9,373 nt of DNA from Thermogutta sp. GTDB lineage: Bacteria; Planctomycetota; Planctomycetia; Pirellulales; Thermoguttaceae. A program made the translations under genes and the position numbers. Shown piece by piece: positions 1 to 6,562 of the stretch (its first letter is position 1; the number at the start of each line of letters is the position of its first letter). The notes beneath the pieces were generated by a model. That model made no database searches and was not told the DNA's origin. It saw only the letters and a program-made list of their open reading frames with translations. Location of the stretch: contig JAAZNR010000347.1 in NCBI GenBank assembly GCA_012798155.1, forward strand, positions 1 through 9,373. Reading direction: 5' to 3'.

Positions 1-1
1 C

Positions 2-1219
2 GGATTTCTCGCCGCTATTCCCGTTCTCATTTCCCTGACCTTGATTTTCGGCCGGCGCGCCTGCCTTCCCGTCGGGATCGTCATGGCGGTAGCGGCGGCA
101 GTTTTCTACGCGGTCAATCCGCCGCTTTGGGCGCATCCAATAGGGGGTCTGACGCACTTTTTTTATCTCAACCTCAATCGCGCGGCCCAACCCGGTCTGA
201 ATATCTCGATCTTGTTCGGCGGGAGAATGTATAACCTCGACTATCCCCTACCTTGGTACAACACCCTGTTGTGGACCGCCCTTGTGGTCCCCCTCCCCAT
301 CTTGGTGTTTTTTCTCCTCGGCCTGGTCTTTGTTTTCAAGTCCCGTTCACGCCGGCGTGCGGGTATCATCCTTGGCGTATTCTGGCTCGCGCTGATTCTC
401 GCCCGCGCCGTGCCCGGGACGCCGCCGCACGACGGCATCCGCCAGTTTCTGCCCTCTTTCGGCATCCTGGGAATCATCGCGGGAATTGGATTGTCAAGCA
501 CGTACCGGTGGTGCCGCCTCATGATCGGTCGCGGCAGGCCGCGGCTGCTGCCGCGGGACGGGCCGGCCCTCCTGCGGATCGAGGCCCTCCGTCCCCGGCG
601 GAAAGACCCGCCGGCTGCGTCCACCAGGAAGCTTGCGCGGTTCGATTATGCGATCCGTGCGCGGAGAGCGTGCGGGAAGCTCCGGCCGGCGGCCCGTATC
701 CTTGAGATCATTCTCGCTTTGTTTTATCTGGCGCCCGTATACTCCCTAATGATATACGCGCCGCAATGGTTGTCGTTCTACAATTCCCTGATCGGCGGCG
801 TGGGAGGCGCGTCGCGGGCAGGCTTCGAAGCGACCTATTACTGGGACGCCTTGGACGACGAGGTGATTCGATGGCTGAGCGACCACACCTCGCGCGACGA
901 GGCGGTCTTCTTGGCAACCTATCCGCGGGGGAACCTCCGCCGGTTGCGGGCATGGAATCGCATCGATTGGAACGCCGCGCCCAGCCCCGAGCAAGCGGCC
1001 TGGTATGTCGTTCAAAATCGCCCCAGCGGATGGAGCGAAACCGATCGCCGGCTTTTTGCCGAGGGTGCCGCGAGCTTCGAGAAGAGGATTCGGCGGCTCG
1101 GCCTCGCGTCGCCGGTCCTGTTGAAGGTGTTTTCCCGCGAGGAATACCTCAAGCTGCGCGAGGCCAGGCCTGAGCGGACGAGGCCCTCACCGACGCCGGA
1201 AGGTCGCTCATCGCGTTAA
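2..1219 (+). CDS. ArnT/PMT-like membrane glycosyltransferase, C-terminal part (5' end outside window)
   Basis: The frame is already open at base 2, so the start codon lies upstream; the TTG at 41 is only an internal codon. About 405 codons are visible. Hydrophobic segments lie near 62-112, 269-340, 356-403, 440-495 and 698-758, so this is a polytopic inner-membrane protein. Conserved-looking motifs are NPPLW (from 116), PWYNTLLW (about 251-274), HDGIRQFLPSFG (from 428) and FEATYYWDALDDEV (from 824), a pattern I know from planctomycete dolichyl-phosphate-mannose mannosyltransferase/ArnT-like proteins. These move a sugar from a polyprenyl-phosphate carrier to a lipid or protein on the outer face of the membrane; the catalytic N-terminal acidic loop would be in the missing part. 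An Arg-rich loop of about 60 residues (roughly 506-690) separates the last two membrane segments. The soluble C-terminus ends in a low-complexity Arg/Pro tail. The family call is fairly sure; donor and acceptor are unknown. The last 12 bp overlap the convergent cheB gene. Confidence 0.8.
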   Translation, partial: GFLAAIPVLISLTLIFGRRACLPVGIVMAVAAAVFYAVNPPLWAHPIGGLTHFFYLNLNRAAQPGLNISILFGGRMYNLDYPLPWYNTLLWTALVVPLPILVFFLLGLVFVFKSRSRRRAGIILGVFWLALILARAVPGTPPHDGIRQFLPSFGILGIIAGIGLSSTYRWCRLMIGRGRPRLLPRDGPALLRIEALRPRRKDPPAASTRKLARFDYAIRARRACGKLRPAARILEIILALFYLAPVYSLMIYAPQWLSFYNSLIGGVGGASRAGFEATYYWDALDDEVIRWLSDHTSRDEAVFLATYPRGNLRRLRAWNRIDWNAAPSPEQAAWYVVQNRPSGWSETDRRLFAEGAASFEKRIRRLGLASPVLLKVFSREEYLKLREARPERTRPSPTPEGRSSR

Positions 1220-2329
1220 AGCCGCGTTCAGAAAGCGTTGCTCGACGAATTGGGTGATGATCCGCGGGCCCTCGTGCAAGCCAAACTGCCGATCGACATT
1301 GCCTTCCACGTAAGCGACCTTGTTCATGCCGTAGACGTCCGAAGTCTCCTCATCCTGACCCAGGACGAATCCTCCCGCTGCGCGAATGTCCCGGCAGCCT
1401 TGGGCCCCATCCCGCCCCATGCCGGTCATGATGACGCCGAGCGTACTTCTGCCGAAGATTTGGGCCGCGCTCTTCATCAGGACGTCCACGGAGGGCTTGT
1501 GCCCGCTCACCGGTTCGCCGTTGAAGACGTGCAGCCGCGCAGTGCCTTTGCGTCCCCGCACGGCCATGTGGTATCCGCCGGGGGCGATGTACACGTGATT
1601 GCAGCGGAGAGGATCCCGATCGCAACCTTCCGTCACCGACAGGGCCGAGCAGGCATTCAGCCGCCAGGCAAAGGGCTTCGTGAATTGGGCCGGCATGTGT
1701 TGCGCGACCACGATGGGAGGCATGGGCGGCCGCAACGCGGAGAGCAGCGCCGTCAGCGCCGGAGGACCTCCCGTGGAAATGCCGATCACGATGCAAGCGT
1801 TGATGAGGCCGGGCGGCTCACTTGCCGTTTCCGGCTTGGGCGACGCCGGCCCCGCGGCTTGAACGCCGGAGACACGGGGGATTCGCGTTGCCATCCGCCG
1901 GCGATTGCGGACGATCCGTTCGATGTCGGCGGACGCCGCGAAGCGAATCTTCCGTACAAGTTCGGCACCCAGCACCGCGGAAACCGCCCTGGCGTTTTCC
2001 GGCTTCGAGACGTAATCGACGGCCCCGCACTCCAAGGCGTCCAGCGTGATCGCGGCGCCGGCCTGCGTCAGGGAACTGACCATGATCACCGCGGTAGGCC
2101 GCACCTGAAGGATGGCGTCCAGCGCCCGCAGACCGTCCATGCCCGGCATTTGAATATCCAGCGTCACGACCGTGGGCTGGAGCCGGCGGACCATTTCCAC
2201 GGCCTCGCGCCCGTCCGAGGCCGTGCCCAGGACTTCGATTCCGGGCGCCGATTTCAAATGATCCGTGATCATCTTCCGCATCAGGGCGGAATCGTCCACA
2301 ACGAGCACGCGGATTTTCGCGCCGGCCAT
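1208..2329 (-). CDS. cheB: CheB: chemotaxis protein-glutamate methylesterase/glutaminase
   Basis: CheB removes methyl groups from chemoreceptor glutamates and deamidates receptor glutamines in the cytoplasm; phosphorylation of its receiver domain activates it. The 373 residues read as a receiver domain (about 5-122), a linker of roughly 55 residues, and a catalytic domain (about 178-365). The receiver has the acidic pair D12/D13 (VVDDS), the phospho-acceptor D58 (LDIQMPGMDG) and K109 (SKP). The catalytic triad is visible as S185 (GISTGG), H211 (AQHMPAQFT) and D307 (MTGMGRDGA), each 21 residues after the Salmonella positions 164/190/286, so the enzyme should be active. I chose the ATG at 2329 because the receiver begins there and AAAGGGAAG lies just upstream; the frame stays open to 2509, but that extension is Arg/Pro-rich and unlike CheB. 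No cheA, cheR, cheW or receptor gene is in view. hemA ends 231 bp upstream on the same strand, so co-transcription with it is possible but unproven. Confidence 0.95.
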   Translation of the reverse strand: MAGAKIRVLVVDDSALMRKMITDHLKSAPGIEVLGTASDGREAVEMVRRLQPTVVTLDIQMPGMDGLRALDAILQVRPTAVIMVSSLTQAGAAITLDALECGAVDYVSKPENARAVSAVLGAELVRKIRFAASADIERIVRNRRRMATRIPRVSGVQAAGPASPKPETASEPPGLINACIVIGISTGGPPALTALLSALRPPMPPIVVAQHMPAQFTKPFAWRLNACSALSVTEGCDRDPLRCNHVYIAPGGYHMAVRGRKGTARLHVFNGEPVSGHKPSVDVLMKSAAQIFGRSTLGVIMTGMGRDGAQGCRDIRAAGGFVLGQDEETSDVYGMNKVAYVEGNVDRQFGLHEGPRIITQFVEQRFLNAALTR

Positions 2330-2560
2330 CGCTTCCCTTTCTATTCCTCGGCGGAATGAACTGAGTGGGGAGGCACCCCGCCGGACGTGGCGTCCCGAAC
2401 CGGCAACTCTTCGCGCCTGTTCCGGCAAAGAACGGCGGAATACGCTACCCAAACATGGCCTCGGAATCGCAGCCGGGCGGCGATTCCCGACCTTCGGCGG
2501 CGCGTTCACGCCCGGCCGCCGGCGTCAAACTCCGCGCCGTCGGCGGATTCGCGCCGAGCG
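2330..2560. other. Spacer between hemA and cheB
   Basis: There are 231 bp between the hemA stop and the cheB start. The cheB frame is open through most of it (to an ATG at 2509), but the encoded stretch is a basic low-complexity sequence with no recognisable domain. I see no hairpin followed by a T-run that would end hemA transcription, and no convincing promoter for cheB. Confidence 0.5.
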
Positions 2561-3835
2561 TCATTCCGGCGGCAAACGGAAAAGGCCGCGCAAGGCATCC
2601 AGCAGGGCGTGCGACGTACCGCGGCGGCACTCTTCCTGGAGACGCCGCAAGGGACGATGGAGCAACTTATTCAGAATGCGGTCGGCGGTCTCTTCGATCT
2701 CACGGCGACTCGACTCCGGCAGATCGGGGAGCTTGTTCCACAGCCGCTGCAATTCCTCGCGTTTGATCTCCTCCCAATCCTGCCGGATGCCGCGGATCAC
2801 AGGGCCCGCCTCCCGCCCGTGCAGGCGGAGCAGGAGGCCCTCGACCTCTTGCTCCACGATCCGCATGGCGGCGGGTATCTCCCGATCGCGGAATTGACGA
2901 TTCTTCTCACAAGCCGTTTTCAGGTCGTCCAGGCAATACAAATAGACGCCCGACAACCTCGCCGCACCCGGTTCAAAATCGCGGGGAACCGCCAGATCCA
3001 AGACGAAGAGGGGTCTTTCGGGGCGGGCGGCCATGGCCGATTGCAACAGGGCCGCCGTCACGATGGGACGTTCCGCGCCGGTCGTGCTGATGACCACGTC
3101 GGCGTCGGCCAGCAAGCGGGGCAGGTCCTGCCAACTCTCCGCTCGCCCCGCCCAGCGGGCCGCCAACTGCTCGGCCCGATCCCGGCTCCGGTTCACCACC
3201 GTAATCGCCTGCGCGCCCTCTTCTCGCAGATAGCGGAGGGTCTCCTCCGCCGTCTCGCCCGCCCCGATGACCAGGGTTTTTTTGTCGTCGAAACGTTCGA
3301 AGACGGCCCGCGCGAAATCACCGATCGCCACGCTGGGAATGCTCGTCCTCCGCAATTGGATCGCCGTCTCGGCGGCCACGCGCTTGGCGGTCTTGGCGGC
3401 CGCTTGAAAGGCGAGGTGCAAGATGGGACCGACCGTCCCTTCCTGCACGGCGATTTGATAGGCCTGCTTGACTTGGGCCGTGATTTGGCTTTCCCCGACA
3501 ACCATGCTGTCCAAGCTGGAGCAGACGGAGAAGAGATGCTCGACGGCCTCCCTATCGGAGAAGTGGTAGAGTCCGCCTTCCAGGCCCTCCACGGAAACGG
3601 CGTGAAAATCGGTCAAGAAGCGGATGACTTCGTCGGGCGGGGGAGCCTGCGGCAAGTCCGTGGCCGTGTACAATTCGACCCGATTGCAAGTGGAAAGCAG
3701 GACCGCCTCCAACAGATCATACTGCTCTTTCCAGCGCACCAGAAAGGCTCGCGTCTGCTGAGGACTGAATGCCAGCCGCTCCCGCAACGCGATCGACGCC
3801 GTGCGATGGTTACAGCCCACGACTTGGAGGATCAT
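2561..3835 (-). CDS. hemA: Glutamyl-tRNA reductase
   Basis: HemA reduces glutamyl-tRNA(Glu) with NADPH to glutamate-1-semialdehyde, the first committed step of C5-pathway tetrapyrrole synthesis. The 424-residue length is normal for the family. The catalytic domain has CNHRTASIALRERLAF (8-23) and the nucleophile C50 in STCNRVELYT. The stretch HLFSVCSSLDSMVVGESQI (100-118) matches the family signature. The NADPH-binding domain follows, with LVIGAGETAEETL (188-200), VVNRSRDRAEQLA (213-225) and VISTTGAERPI (248-258). The LDLAVPRDFEP segment (279-289) precedes a helical dimerisation region (about 320-415). The ATG at 3835-3833 overlaps the TGA of the upstream HemX/CcsA-like gene (ATGA) and has no clear Shine-Dalgarno sequence, which fits translational coupling. 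All expected motifs are intact, and the identification is secure. Confidence 0.97.
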   Translation of the reverse strand: MILQVVGCNHRTASIALRERLAFSPQQTRAFLVRWKEQYDLLEAVLLSTCNRVELYTATDLPQAPPPDEVIRFLTDFHAVSVEGLEGGLYHFSDREAVEHLFSVCSSLDSMVVGESQITAQVKQAYQIAVQEGTVGPILHLAFQAAAKTAKRVAAETAIQLRRTSIPSVAIGDFARAVFERFDDKKTLVIGAGETAEETLRYLREEGAQAITVVNRSRDRAEQLAARWAGRAESWQDLPRLLADADVVISTTGAERPIVTAALLQSAMAARPERPLFVLDLAVPRDFEPGAARLSGVYLYCLDDLKTACEKNRQFRDREIPAAMRIVEQEVEGLLLRLHGREAGPVIRGIRQDWEEIKREELQRLWNKLPDLPESSRREIEETADRILNKLLHRPLRRLQEECRRGTSHALLDALRGLFRLPPE

Positions 3836-4980
3836 GCCGAACGACGTATCGGCGAGGTCCGTACCGCCGCCTCATGGCTGAAGGAAAACTTGGTCGCCCC
3901 CGCGTAAACCCCCTTTTCGCCGGCCGGTCTCGTTGCCCGTGTCCCAACTGCCGCGAAGTCGCCCCCAACGTTGCGGCCCGGACTCCCCCATCCGAAGCAG
4001 GCGGAGGCCCCCTTCACGCCGCAACAGCCGCGGACATCGATTCGCGGGTCGCGACGGCCGACGCCGTCTACAGCAGCACCTGCTTCACGCCGCAACAGCC
4101 GCGCGGACCTATTCGCGGAGGCCTGGGATGTGCGGCGATCCTTGCCGTGCTGCGTCCAGCCGGAGAGCATGAGGGCCAAAGCCAACACCAAAAAAACAAA
4201 GCTCAAGAACGTGAGATAGGCGACTTTTCGTCCCTCTCGCAAAGGTCGATAAACAGCCCCTAACAATACGGTGCCCGCAAGCCAGGCGAACATGGCGCAC
4301 GTGCTGACCACGACCGGATCGTTCCAAGGCAAGGCCGAAGCGCCGAATTCCCCCGCCACCGCATTGAGCACGATTCCCGAAAAAATACCCAGCGCCAAAC
4401 AGCCGATCGCGGCTAGAACGGCATGCGCATTGGCCTTTTGCAACCATTCCAGACTGGGCGGCCGAATCCGGGTAAAACCCACGATCCCCTTTTTCACTCT
4501 GCGGACCTGCCAGAGATAGACGCTGCCGGCCACAATCGCGACGAGGATGCACAGCGTGGCCCCCATGAGGGACAAACCGTGCACGAATCCCCAGACCTTC
4601 GAGGCCGCGCCGCGTTCGAAGGGAATCGGATCCGCGAGGAAAAAACCCACGCCGAGCAGGATCAAGATCAGCGGCAGGAATAGCGCGGCGAAGGGAAAGC
4701 CGGGGCGAAAGGCCATCCACGCCAGGCAAACCGCCGTCAGCCCCCAGGCCAGCCCAAAGTACCAGTCCTGCTTGACGGCCAAGAACGTGCCCGCCGACTG
4801 CAATTGATTCCAAATCACCACCGCGCGATAGCCCAGAAACGCCGTATGCACGAGAAATCCCGCCAGCACCATCCCCACGGCGAGACCGCGGACGGGAAAG
4901 CGCAAGATCGGCCGCGCCAACTCCAAGGCCAACGCCAAGGCGTAAAGCAACGTCACCCAGCCGACCAGGGTTTCCATCAT
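3832..4980 (-). CDS. HemX/CcsA-like cytochrome c assembly family membrane protein with a long C-terminal tail
   Basis: The first ~275 residues form about eight hydrophobic helices (near 4-22, 33-52, 72-90, 98-116, 133-154, 187-207, 223-243 and 255-275), as in the HemX/CcsA family. Histidines H45 (LVHTAF), H134 (FVHGLSL), H186 (NAHAV) and H278 (TQHG) could bind heme. The Trp-rich WWD loop of true CcsA is not seen; only a short PWNDP (218-222) sits where it would be expected, so HemX is the closer description. HemX proteins are linked to control of HemA level, CcsA proteins to heme delivery for cytochrome c; which role applies here is open. From about residue 280 a 103-residue Arg/Gly/Ala-rich tail without membrane segments carries the frame to a TGA overlapping the hemA start. 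The ATG at 4980 is followed by a second ATG, and GGAAAGGG lies 8 bases upstream of it. Confidence 0.85.
   Translation of the reverse strand: MMETLVGWVTLLYALALALELARPILRFPVRGLAVGMVLAGFLVHTAFLGYRAVVIWNQLQSAGTFLAVKQDWYFGLAWGLTAVCLAWMAFRPGFPFAALFLPLILILLGVGFFLADPIPFERGAASKVWGFVHGLSLMGATLCILVAIVAGSVYLWQVRRVKKGIVGFTRIRPPSLEWLQKANAHAVLAAIGCLALGIFSGIVLNAVAGEFGASALPWNDPVVVSTCAMFAWLAGTVLLGAVYRPLREGRKVAYLTFLSFVFLVLALALMLSGWTQHGKDRRTSQASANRSARLLRREAGAAVDGVGRRDPRIDVRGCCGVKGASACFGWGSPGRNVGGDFAAVGTRATRPAGEKGVYAGATKFSFSHEAAVRTSPIRRSA
4012..4103. repeat. 21-bp direct repeat inside the hemX-like C-terminal tail
   Basis: The same 21 bases occur at 4012-4032 and 4083-4103 (starting CTTCACGCCGCAACAGCCGC). Both are followed by similar bases ending in ATTCGCGG or GATTCGCGG. 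The 71-bp offset is not a multiple of three, so on the coding strand one copy is read as LLRREA and the other as GCCGVK. The repeat is therefore conserved as DNA and not as protein. Confidence 0.85.
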
Positions 4981-5060
4981 ACGCGACGCCCTTTCCGCAC
5001 TCCGGACCGCGACCTCGCCGGACGGTTTCTCATGGGAACTCTCGCCGGACGGTTTCTCAT
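4977..5060 (-). CDS. Possible 27-codon basic mini-ORF linking the sigma-54 activator and the hemX-like gene
   Basis: An ATG at 5060-5058 overlaps the TGA of the activator gene (ATGA). Its frame runs 27 codons to a TGA at 4979-4977 that overlaps the ATG of the hemX-like gene, again ATGA. The peptide is dominated by Arg and contains MRNRPAR twice, because the first part lies in a 27-bp tandem duplication. No clear ribosome binding site precedes it; translation would depend on coupling to the upstream gene. It could be a coupling leader peptide, a remnant, or chance. I recognise no family. Confidence 0.3.
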   Translation of the reverse strand: MRNRPARVPMRNRPARSRSGVRKGRRV

Positions 5061-5067
5061 GGAAACT
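5014..5067. repeat. 27-bp tandem duplication at the activator/hemX-like junction
   Basis: Bases 5014-5040 and 5041-5067 are adjacent copies of one 27-bp unit beginning CTCGCCGGACGGTTTCTCAT. They differ at a single position (G at 5036, A at 5063). The activator's stop codon (5059-5057) lies in the right-hand copy. The unit length is a multiple of three, so the mini-ORF frame crossing it is kept. Confidence 0.95.
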
Positions 5068-6196
5068 GAGGAGTACCGCGAGGCGAATCCTCCTGCCCCT
5101 TGGGGTCCGCCAAGCCGTATTGGCGCAATTTCTTGTGCAAGGTGTTGCGATTCATTCCCAACCATGCGGCGGCCTTGATCTGAATCCCGTGGCAACGTTC
5201 CAACACTTGGGCGAGCATCTCCCGTTCCAGTTTTTCCACCATCCGATCGTAGATATCTCCCGCCTCGGGGTCCGCGTGCGCCAGCACGGCATCCACGAAG
5301 TCGCGGGCGATCGACTCCACGGTGCGGCGGCGGGAACCGATCCGCGGCCCTCTGCGGCCCAGAACGGCGTGCGGCAACAGCTCGATCCCGATTTCATCCC
5401 CGCGGGCGAGGACCACCGCGCGCTCAATGTAGTTCTGCAATTCGCGGACGTTCCCCGGCCAGTCATAATTCTTCAGCGCTTCCATAGCCTCCGCCGTGAT
5501 ATGCGGAACGTGACGGCGGTTCTTTTCGTTGTACAGGCGGAGGAAATGGCCGACGAGGAGCGGGATGTCCTCGCGGCGTTCGCGCAAGGGGGGCAAGTAG
5601 ATCGTGACCACGTTCAGTCGATAGTAGAGGTCCTCGCGAAACCGCCGCTGTTCGACCTCCTCCAACAGATCGCGATTGCTGGCCGCGATGACGCGAACGT
5701 CGACGCGAACCGTCCTGGCATCTCCCACCCGTTCGAATTCGTGCTCTTGCAAGACGCGAAGCAGTTTGACCTGCAGCTTGGCGGTCGTGGAATCGATCTC
5801 ATCGAGAAAGATGCTGCCGGTGTGCGCCGCCTCGAAACGCCCGGTGCGATTCTCGACGGCTCCCGTGAAGGCGCCGCGGACGTGGCCGAACAGTTCGCTC
5901 TCCAGCAGGCTTTCCGCCAAGGCCCCGCAATTGACGCGGACGAAGGGACCGCTGCCTCGCGGGCTGAGCTGGTGGATGGCCCTGGCGATCAACTCCTTCC
6001 CCGTCCCGGTTTCCCCCAGCAGCAAGACCGAGGCGTCCGAGTCCGCCACCTGCCGGGTCAAGCGATAGACGTCTCGCATGGCGGCCGATTCGCCGATCAA
6101 TTCCGCGATCGGCGGCGCATCGTCACTCCCCTCCCCGCCGGGTCGTCGCCCGAGCGTCCGGTCGCCTCGCGGATGGATTCGCGGATCGTCCAACAT
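5057..6196 (-). CDS. Sigma-54-dependent transcriptional activator lacking an N-terminal sensory domain
   Basis: A bacterial enhancer-binding protein of 379 residues that uses ATP hydrolysis to open sigma-54 promoters. The AAA+ domain starts near residue 30 (ELIGESAAMRDVY) and contains Walker A GETGTGKE (61-68), the sigma-54-contacting GAFTGA loop (108-113), Walker B IFLDEID (129-135), sensor I AASNRDL (171-177), the RRFREDLYYRLN arginine-finger region (about 184-195) and WPGNVREL (246-253). A Fis-type helix-turn-helix ends the protein (about 340-361, AAAWLGMNRNTLHKKLRQYG). All motifs look functional. There is no receiver, GAF or PAS domain before the AAA+ module, so it resembles PspF in plan and would be controlled by a partner or by its amount. 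I chose the ATG at 6196; an ATG at 6319 is in frame, but the added 41 residues look non-conserved and it overlaps a -10-like element. The hemX-like gene begins 76 bp downstream on the same strand. Confidence 0.93.
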   Translation of the reverse strand: MLDDPRIHPRGDRTLGRRPGGEGSDDAPPIAELIGESAAMRDVYRLTRQVADSDASVLLLGETGTGKELIARAIHQLSPRGSGPFVRVNCGALAESLLESELFGHVRGAFTGAVENRTGRFEAAHTGSIFLDEIDSTTAKLQVKLLRVLQEHEFERVGDARTVRVDVRVIAASNRDLLEEVEQRRFREDLYYRLNVVTIYLPPLRERREDIPLLVGHFLRLYNEKNRRHVPHITAEAMEALKNYDWPGNVRELQNYIERAVVLARGDEIGIELLPHAVLGRRGPRIGSRRRTVESIARDFVDAVLAHADPEAGDIYDRMVEKLEREMLAQVLERCHGIQIKAAAWLGMNRNTLHKKLRQYGLADPKGQEDSPRGTPQFP

Positions 6197-6317
6197 GGTC
6201 GATGTTCGGTGGGCTCCCCGCCCGGTTACCTTCACGACACGGAATGGGACATGCTTATCGGGGTTATGGGGGGGAAGTTCAGGGCAGGTCGCGTCTCCCC
6301 GCCCTCTCCCCGGTTTC

Positions 6318-6323
6318 ATTGTA
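6318..6323 (-). promoter_or_regulatory. Candidate -10 element for the sigma-54 activator operon
   Basis: On the minus strand TACAAT matches TATAAT at five of six positions and sits in a locally AT-richer stretch (TAATTCTTTACAATG). A good -35 hexamer at 16-18 bases is not visible. If used, the leader to the ATG at 6196 would be about 110 bases. Weak support. Confidence 0.25.
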
Positions 6324-6407
6324 AAGAATTACCCCGGAGGAGGAGAAAGGGGAGCAGGCGTCACGCGTCTCCGGCCGCCCCGCCGGTGCAAGCTCGGCCC
6401 GCGGCTG

Positions 6408-6441
6408 CCCGCGCCATCGGGGTCAGCCCGTGCCATCGGGG
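6408..6441. repeat. 15-bp imperfect direct repeat, 19-bp period
   Basis: CCCGCGCCATCGGGG (6408-6422) and CCCGTGCCATCGGGG (6427-6441) differ at one base and start 19 bp apart. The site is upstream of the activator gene and immediately left of the inverted-repeat element. A spacing close to two helical turns would suit a repeated binding site, but local duplication explains it equally well. Confidence 0.6.
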
Positions 6442-6454
6442 CCGTACCGATCGT

Positions 6455-6562
6455 CTAGTTTTACTGCGCAGGATCGCCGAAACCGGCTTACCGATCTTAC
6501 GCAGACTGACAAAGCTGCGCGCCCCAGGTTGCCCAACTTCTTATCCTGCGTAGTAAAACTAG
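6455..6562. repeat. 108-bp palindromic element with 20-bp terminal inverted repeats
   Basis: The left arm CTAGTTTTACTGCGCAGGAT (6455-6474) pairs with the right arm ATCCTGCGTAGTAAAACTAG (6543-6562) at 19 of 20 positions, around a 68-bp centre. The centre has a smaller hairpin (CGCAG at 6500-6504, CTGCG at 6515-6519), and 6499-6503 echoes the arm motif ACGCAG. Both outer ends are CTAG. The right arm contains the TAG stop (6561-6559) of the HEAT-repeat gene. No T-run follows the stem on the minus strand, so it is not a standard intrinsic terminator. It may be a small non-autonomous mobile repeat or a transcript-end processing structure. Confidence 0.8.

Larger units (their letters stand above)
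6197..6558. other. Gene-poor region between the HEAT-repeat gene and the sigma-54 activator
   Basis: These 362 bp hold no gene I can support. They contain a -10-like sequence for the activator (6318-6323), a 15-bp imperfect direct repeat (6408-6441) and most of an inverted-repeat element (6455-6562). The antisense frame running through it from 5120 has no recognisable domain. Confidence 0.6.

Noticed and set aside
2330..2509. Extending CheB upstream to an ATG at 2509
   Set aside because: The 60 added residues are basic low-complexity sequence, while the ATG at 2329 starts the receiver domain directly and has a ribosome binding site.
2387..3907. Long plus-strand open frame (506 codons) opposite hemA
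   Set aside because: It mirrors hemA, has no recognisable domain, and is the kind of shadow frame expected opposite a GC-rich gene.
6197..6319. Extending the sigma-54 activator to an ATG at 6319 to provide a regulatory domain
   Set aside because: Only 41 extra residues with no domain, and the start overlaps a -10-like element.
6408..6441. A -24 element (TGGCAC on the minus strand) of a sigma-54 promoter
   Set aside because: The required GC of the -12 element is not at the right spacing; only half the motif is present.
5120..6553. Long plus-strand open frame (477 codons) opposite the sigma-54 activator
   Set aside because: The opposite strand has every AAA+ and Fis motif; this frame has none and is a shadow.
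6455..6562. CRISPR array or tRNA gene in the gene-poor region
   Set aside because: There is a single pair of inverted arms, no regularly spaced direct repeats, and no cloverleaf or tRNA loop signature.
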